Assembly (NCBI GenBank): GCA_000283575.1
Contig: AP012044.1
Span: 2,852,001 to 2,916,000 of the forward strand
Source: Oscillibacter valericigenes Sjm18-20
GTDB lineage: Bacteria > Bacillota > Clostridia > Oscillospirales > Oscillospiraceae
Direction of reading: 5' to 3'
DNA length: 64,000 nt
This document shows, piece after piece, positions 60,735-64,000 of the stretch. How positions within the stretch are numbered: the stretch's first letter is position 1; every line of letters starts with the position of its first letter. The position numbers and the translations under genes were made by a program. The notes beneath the pieces were generated by a model that had not been told where the DNA came from, did not search any database, and saw only the letters and a program-made list of their open reading frames with translations.

Positions 60735-62579
60735 TTATAAATCACTCCAGAAACCGAGAGACTCATCTTCAAAGGTTCCGACAATCATTCCTCGGTCTAA
60801 AAATACATTCCTCTCTTCACAGCATGTTTCCGGGAGTAATGCACACGAGTGACATGCCGCCAAATTAAGAGAATCTCTGCCTTGACCATGGCTCATGATA
60901 CACACCGGATCATTCGAGCATGTTTTAGCATTATTAATTGCTTTCTTGAGAATATGAGGAAATGCATCTGGGCGTCCCTGTCGTACTAAGCCACCAAGTG
61001 TTCCCTCCGAATCGCCGCTGGCTGTATAAATCAGAATGCCTGCCATTTGCTTCCCGTCACTCTCTTCTGCACAATAAATTCTTTCACTCAGAGAAGCAAT
61101 ACTGTAACCACATTCAAAGCTCAATTGAGAGATCAGCAGATGAGATAGTGTATGTAGCATAATGAATTTAGGCGTAATTTTCCTTGGGTGGTGTTGCCCG
61201 ACAAATGATTTGGCGTAGTTATCACTTAATTTTTTGGCTCGCTCAATAATTTTAGAATTGGTGCTTATCCAATGATCGATATCGCTTTCGCTGAACTCCA
61301 AGAAAATGCCTTCTCCTCTTACTTCGTAAGCAGGGTACCAGTTAGTTTCCGGTCGTTTTACACTTACAAATCCTTTATCGTCTCGATTAAGGACAGGCGT
61401 AATTCTTGAGAAACCGACGAGTGCATTTACAACCCTGACTTTCTCAATTAAAGAAACAGCCTTCATGTGAACTAAGTGATAGTCATCAATTGGCATTGAT
61501 TCCCTACAAAAGTCCCCCAAAGAACTATTTGGTGTAGATATTTCGCCGTTTAATGCCACATACTCGTCAATACGATATTGGACGCTTGTGACATCGGTGA
61601 CTTCTTTGGGGTTAAGCCATTTTTCTGTCAGTACTTTTTCAACATCAACTTGCAACGCGCCAATCTCTGCGGCTATTTTTGATGACCATTTGGAAAGGCG
61701 TTTTTTAATTGTTTCAACCCTATCTGCCGGCTCTTCGTCTTCAATGATTACCACACATTCCCCATAGGCTTTACTCTGCTCTATTTTAGTGTTTAATTTA
61801 TCGGCATAGGGAGGGATAACCAAGGAACTGTATATCAACGGAAAATAGACTGATGATGCACCTCTCTGAACAGTCCTCGGATAGCAACCGCAATTTTCTT
61901 TAACATGCTTAAACGGATGGTGACCTTCGCATATAAAATCCGAACGCTCGCCGTTGTTATCCATTTTTTTAAATATTTCTTTATCAAAAGCGTCTTTCAG
62001 AGTCGTTTTGGCGTGACACGTCGAGCACTCTATCGTTAACCCTTCCAGACCTTCAGAACCGGATGCACCCGTTTTAAATTTCAAAGACGGATTATTGCAG
62101 ATGGTTTTTTTGGAACGAACGTGTACCCATTTAACCCAGGGAAAATCATTCAGATGCCCTTTTTCACATACAGTAACTATACGGGCGACTACCAGATCTT
62201 GTTTGCAATCAGGACATTGCATATTCAAGACCATATTGCTGTCATATTGTAACTGCTTTTCCTTCGCCTTCTTTTGGTAGTCATTGATCCATTTTTTCAG
62301 CGGTTGAAACTTCCTGCATTTGGGGCAAAAATACCATTCGGGAAAGCGAGAATAAGAAATGCCGGTAGGCATAGCGAAGTAATCCACACTCAGTGCTTTT
62401 GCAAAACGATCATCAAATATTTTTTCAGTCGTACTCCAAAACTCCGGAGAAGATGTAACTAATGTTTGATCAGGAAAATCAACCATTGCACCCACTCCGT
62501 ATTGAAGGACAGCCTGAGCTGCTCTGACTGAATGAGCTACTTTGTCAAGTTCAACTTTTTCTTTCACTTGTTCAGCCAT
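60735..62579 (-). CDS. drmB: DrmB, DUF1998-domain protein of DISARM
   Basis: A 614-residue DUF1998 protein. Several zinc-type cysteine pairs lie in the N-terminal half (FCPKCRKF, QCPDCKQD, VCEKGH, IECSTCHA). The C-terminal DUF1998 region has CYSIASLSERIYCAEE and AACHSCALLPETCCEER. In DISARM, DrmB forms a complex with the helicase DrmA and helps sense and process phage DNA. Its start overlaps the drmA stop by 8 bp. No drmC (phospholipase D-like) follows; the convergent sigma-like gene lies downstream instead. Confidence 0.9.
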   Translation of the reverse strand: MAEQVKEKVELDKVAHSVRAAQAVLQYGVGAMVDFPDQTLVTSSPEFWSTTEKIFDDRFAKALSVDYFAMPTGISYSRFPEWYFCPKCRKFQPLKKWINDYQKKAKEKQLQYDSNMVLNMQCPDCKQDLVVARIVTVCEKGHLNDFPWVKWVHVRSKKTICNNPSLKFKTGASGSEGLEGLTIECSTCHAKTTLKDAFDKEIFKKMDNNGERSDFICEGHHPFKHVKENCGCYPRTVQRGASSVYFPLIYSSLVIPPYADKLNTKIEQSKAYGECVVIIEDEEPADRVETIKKRLSKWSSKIAAEIGALQVDVEKVLTEKWLNPKEVTDVTSVQYRIDEYVALNGEISTPNSSLGDFCRESMPIDDYHLVHMKAVSLIEKVRVVNALVGFSRITPVLNRDDKGFVSVKRPETNWYPAYEVRGEGIFLEFSESDIDHWISTNSKIIERAKKLSDNYAKSFVGQHHPRKITPKFIMLHTLSHLLISQLSFECGYSIASLSERIYCAEESDGKQMAGILIYTASGDSEGTLGGLVRQGRPDAFPHILKKAINNAKTCSNDPVCIMSHGQGRDSLNLAACHSCALLPETCCEERNVFLDRGMIVGTFEDESLGFWSDL

Positions 62580-64000
62580 TTTGATCCTCCCAAATAATCA
62601 CACTGCCCGTAACGGATGTATCAACATTGCGCATAGAGGTCAAAGTCTCTCTGGCATCATCTTTGCTTCCGGAATTATACTGCTTAAACAGTCGCCTTGC
62701 GCCTGCGGGAGGTGGAGTAACCATGTATTTCCTGCCGAAGCATAGAGGCGCATCGCTTCCTTCATGACTTTTATAAACAGAATTCTTCCAATAATCCACA
62801 AATGCATCCAATTCGAATTGAACATCATCAAGATCGTCTTTTAATCCGTTATCGGCACGCGCGTTAATATGTTGAATTCGTTCAACGATGTATTCCCTCA
62901 CCAAACTGACTTCTGTTTTAAAGCTGTCTTTATCAAAATAATCGGCATCATTATCTTTTACCATAGATAACTTTTGGCGAAGAATAGATGCGAAAACAGC
63001 ATGTAATGCGCGCTCACGTGCCGGCTTGGAAAAAGGGGTAGCGCCAGTAGGCTCAACAAATCTGTAGAAGGAGTCATGATAAGGCCGAAATCTTTCATAA
63101 TGGGATCTGTCGCGGCTCTTTGTCGCGTCATATTGTATAAAAGCTATTCCGGGATATGATCTGCCTACACGGCTGGACGCCTGTATATATTCACTTGTCA
63201 GTTTCGGCTGTCCAACCATTAACATTACATTTAGTCTGGCAACATCAATTCCAACCGAAATCATATTGGTTGCCAATAGTACGTTTGAAGCATATTTCTT
63301 ATTCTGGATGTTCTCTTTTGAATACTCAATACGCTCGAGCTTATCCAGTGTCTCATTTAACTCTGTAGTGGAAACACGACTTGTAAGTTCGTCTGAGTTT
63401 ACGATAAGCCGTCTCCCAGTAAACATACGATTTGCTGTGCGAATAATAAAATCTTTTACATCATCATCTATAAGAGTTGATGCTTTTCCTAAATCTTTCA
63501 GACTGTTAAAATAAACCGTTAGAGTCCACAGTTTGTCCTTAACTTCATCTGGTAAATCCATAGTATATACCTTTTGAAGGAGTGCGGCCATTGCTCTGAT
63601 TTCTGTCATAGCCTTTGTGCGGCCGGACGGCATTATGCCGACGTATTTTCTTCCGAATTTACCTTGCGAGTAATCAATGGCTTCTTCTCTTGCAAAGAAA
63701 GAATCTTCGGCGTTTAATCCTGGGGCAGGGAACTGTACAACTTCACGATTATACAAAACCGAACACTGTTCTTTTGCCCGACGGATTGTTGCTGTAGATG
63801 CAATTACTTTCGGTTTGACACCCTTCGCACTCGATAGTCCGTCGACAGCCGTTTCATATAAGCCGACCATTGTGCCCAATGCACCTGAAATAAGATGCAA
63901 TTCATCCTGAATAATAAGGTCGGGAGAACGGTTGCTTGAATTCATGCCAAAGAAAGAACCTATCCGGCCATCCCAAGCCATCATAGCAAATTTATCAACA
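62572..64000 (-). CDS. drmA: DrmA, SF2 helicase of DISARM (partial, runs off the window)
   Basis: The C-terminal 475 residues of a large helicase are present; the start lies beyond 64000. Visible motifs are the DEAD-box-type IIQDELHLI and the RecA-2 region (SNVLLATNMISVGIDVARLN, then SSRVGRSYPGI). In DISARM, DrmA unwinds DNA together with DrmB. The overlap with drmB indicates one operon. Domains at its N-terminus and any upstream drmD, drmE, drmM genes are outside the window. Confidence 0.9.
   Translation of the reverse strand, partial: VDKFAMMAWDGRIGSFFGMNSSNRSPDLIIQDELHLISGALGTMVGLYETAVDGLSSAKGVKPKVIASTATIRRAKEQCSVLYNREVVQFPAPGLNAEDSFFAREEAIDYSQGKFGRKYVGIMPSGRTKAMTEIRAMAALLQKVYTMDLPDEVKDKLWTLTVYFNSLKDLGKASTLIDDDVKDFIIRTANRMFTGRRLIVNSDELTSRVSTTELNETLDKLERIEYSKENIQNKKYASNVLLATNMISVGIDVARLNVMLMVGQPKLTSEYIQASSRVGRSYPGIAFIQYDATKSRDRSHYERFRPYHDSFYRFVEPTGATPFSKPARERALHAVFASILRQKLSMVKDNDADYFDKDSFKTEVSLVREYIVERIQHINARADNGLKDDLDDVQFELDAFVDYWKNSVYKSHEGSDAPLCFGRKYMVTPPPAGARRLFKQYNSGSKDDARETLTSMRNVDTSVTGSVIIWEDQNG

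Noticed and set aside
1..64000. CRISPR arrays, tRNA or rRNA genes
   Set aside because: No spaced direct repeats of 20-40 bp were seen, and no cloverleaf or rRNA text was recognised. The 12-mer at 43414-43425 only mimics a strong ribosome-binding site.

Overview
The window is almost entirely accessory DNA from a Gram-positive Clostridia-type bacterium, most like a gut Oscillospiraceae or Lachnospiraceae member. The evidence is strong AGGAGG ribosome-binding sites, a Tn1549/CTn-type conjugation gene set of the kind found in Firmicutes, and mobile-element families typical of these genomes (Maff2, TnpV, TnpW, DUF3849, Cys-rich VLP). No rRNA, tRNA or clear housekeeping chromosome is visible.

Region 1 (1 to about 48.9 kb) is most of one integrative and conjugative element (ICE), read mainly on the + strand. 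It begins with parB and a replication-initiator-like gene. The mating-channel operon follows: PcfB, VirD4-type coupling protein, Maff2, TrbL-like, PrgI, VirB4, an NlpC/P60 cell-wall hydrolase, DUF4315/DUF4366 proteins, topoisomerase III and a Cys-rich protein. Then come an ArdC-type anti-restriction protein, a 2,725-residue methylase/SNF2-helicase giant with tnpV nested inside it, DUF3849, MobC and the relaxase. It ends with a sigma-like factor, a small DUF6870-like gene and three tandem large serine recombinases. Three AT-richer inserts interrupt this backbone: an OLD-like ATPase/TOPRIM gene (2.7-4.2 kb); a complete BamHI-like restriction-modification system with controller protein and C-box (19.4-21.6 kb); and a cargo block (33.4-42.3 kb) with Crp/Fnr, LUD, methionine aminopeptidase, DtxR, LysR, a small Cys-pair protein, SufC, SufB and an MFS exporter. 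The cargo block suggests metal, redox or Fe-S stress adaptation. A 145-bp duplicated sufB scrap marks past recombination at its far end.

Region 2 (49.0-53.5 kb) lies between two mobile elements and looks like a small defence island. It holds a DUF5986-like gene with an XRE-ImmA/IrrE metallopeptidase (a probable toxin-antitoxin-type pair), a small repeat protein, and a translationally coupled phosphoribosyltransferase-like gene and DprA homologue.

Region 3 (53.5 kb to the end) is a second, smaller integrative mobilizable element, mostly on the - strand: a frameshifted and truncated integrase, an intact tyrosine integrase, a MobP-type relaxase carrying Sel1 repeats, a ribbon-helix-helix relaxosome protein, a RepA-like initiator and an excisionase, with a divergent membrane-anchored sigma-like gene. 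To its right are drmB and the 3' part of drmA, the core pair of DISARM defence; drmA runs off the window.

Overall, two conjugation-related elements flank and carry at least four candidate defence loci (OLD-like, BamHI-like R-M, PRTase-DprA, DrmAB) plus one toxin-antitoxin-like pair. The least explained items are the PRTase-DprA operon, the conserved-looking structured stretch before the ArdC gene, the GC-rich noncoding stretch before the serine recombinases, and the Suf/LysR cargo module with its unknown 65-residue protein.
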